A stretch of 64,000 nucleotides of DNA, taken from the NCBI RefSeq assembly GCF_000504245.1, contig NZ_KI632509.1, positions 3,515,751-3,579,750 on the forward strand, given 5' to 3'. Positions 63,954 through 64,000 of the stretch are shown in pieces. A program made the position numbers and the translations under genes. The notes under the pieces are model-generated. The model was not told the origin of the DNA and searched no databases. It worked only from the letters and a program-made list of their open reading frames with translations. Source of the DNA: Haloechinothrix halophila YIM 93223 (GTDB taxonomy: Bacteria; Actinomycetota; Actinomycetes; Mycobacteriales; Pseudonocardiaceae). How positions within the stretch are numbered: position 1 is the stretch's first letter; each line of letters starts with the position of its first letter.

Positions 63954-64000
63954 GTGACGGCGACCAAGCCGACCCAGCCCGACGCGCTCGCGCGAACCCG
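63954..64000 (+). CDS. Start of a divergent gene, probably a TetR regulator (cut by window edge)
   Basis: The GTG at 63954 follows GGGAG with 5 nt spacing. Only 15 residues are visible, MTATKPTQPDALART, a polar leader of the kind that precedes the first helix of TetR proteins ('..R.RIL.AA..LF'). The divergent placement next to operator-like repeats supports a regulator of the acyl-CoA dehydrogenase, but the helix-turn-helix itself is outside the window. Confidence 0.4.
   Translation, partial: MTATKPTQPDALART

Noticed and set aside
1-64000. Prophage, IS element, integrase or secondary-metabolite gene cluster
   Set aside because: No transposase, integrase, phage structural, PKS or NRPS gene was found on either strand.

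Overview
The window is a GC-rich chromosomal segment of an actinomycete, most likely from the Pseudonocardiaceae (Amycolatopsis/Saccharomonospora/Prauserella-like). The evidence is gene content: a WhiB protein, a complete conservon (cvnABCD), an F420-type LLM oxidoreductase, mycobacterial-type SigC and CmtR orthologues, fused CoaE-GrpB and fused isobutyryl-CoA mutase. GTG/TTG starts and 1-4 bp gene overlaps are also common. No transposase, integrase, phage gene or CRISPR array was seen. The pdtaR-like regulator, polA, rpsA and coaE lie in one neighbourhood, as in mycobacteria, so this is core chromosome with accessory insertions.

Layout. 0-0.5 kb: end of a methyltransferase. 0.6-4.4 kb: a minus-strand cluster with three DUF6230 and two DUF6114 genes plus a secreted protein. 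4.9-16 kb: housekeeping genes (lepB, coaE, rpsA, polA, a hotdog thioesterase) interleaved with a methyltransferase/GNAT pair, a BNR-repeat surface protein and an unrecognised 71-codon gene that has its own hairpins. 16.3-21.8 kb: a branched-chain amino-acid type ABC importer whose LivH permease carries an extra N-terminal extracellular domain. 22-22.9 kb: an ANTAR response regulator and a tRNA with anticodon CAA but a short variable loop. 23-25.1 kb: a TetR-SnoaL-DUF1330 unit with a near-perfect operator, next to a 5'-truncated remnant of DNA-3-methyladenine glycosylase (tag). 25.3-28 kb: secreted glycerophosphodiesterase and a chitin-type AA10 LPMO.

29.4-37.1 kb looks like a metal and redox region: anti-sigma factor and SigC, a His-rich Cu/Zn-SOD-like lipoprotein, CmtR with a CDF transporter, a second family A DNA polymerase, an MBL hydrolase, a CoA-binding protein, and a nicotianamine-synthase-family gene preceded by a Zur-box-like palindrome. 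Three intergenic gaps between 31.5 and 34.7 kb are filled by one family of 21-bp tandem repeats, from decayed to nearly perfect. 37.2-46.7 kb: SDR, cytochrome oxidase subunit I, WhiB, phosphoribosyltransferase, hydrolases, NDH-2, fumarylacetoacetase, LLM oxidoreductase and a Q/P/G-rich membrane protein. 46.8-57.7 kb: IcmF, a secreted beta-propeller protein and the conservon. 58.4-64 kb: DUF3817/LprD-like pair, a lytic transglycosylase, a 55-aa membrane protein, and a CoA-transferase/acyl-CoA dehydrogenase pair with operator-like repeats beside the start of a divergent, probably TetR, gene.

The best candidates for something undescribed are the nicotianamine-synthase-like gene with its Zur-box-like site (probable zinc metallophore), the 21-bp repeat family, the DUF6230/DUF6114 cell-surface cassette, the small gene between rpsA and coaE, and the class-I-shaped CAA tRNA. 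All functions are inferred from sequence reading; no database search was run.
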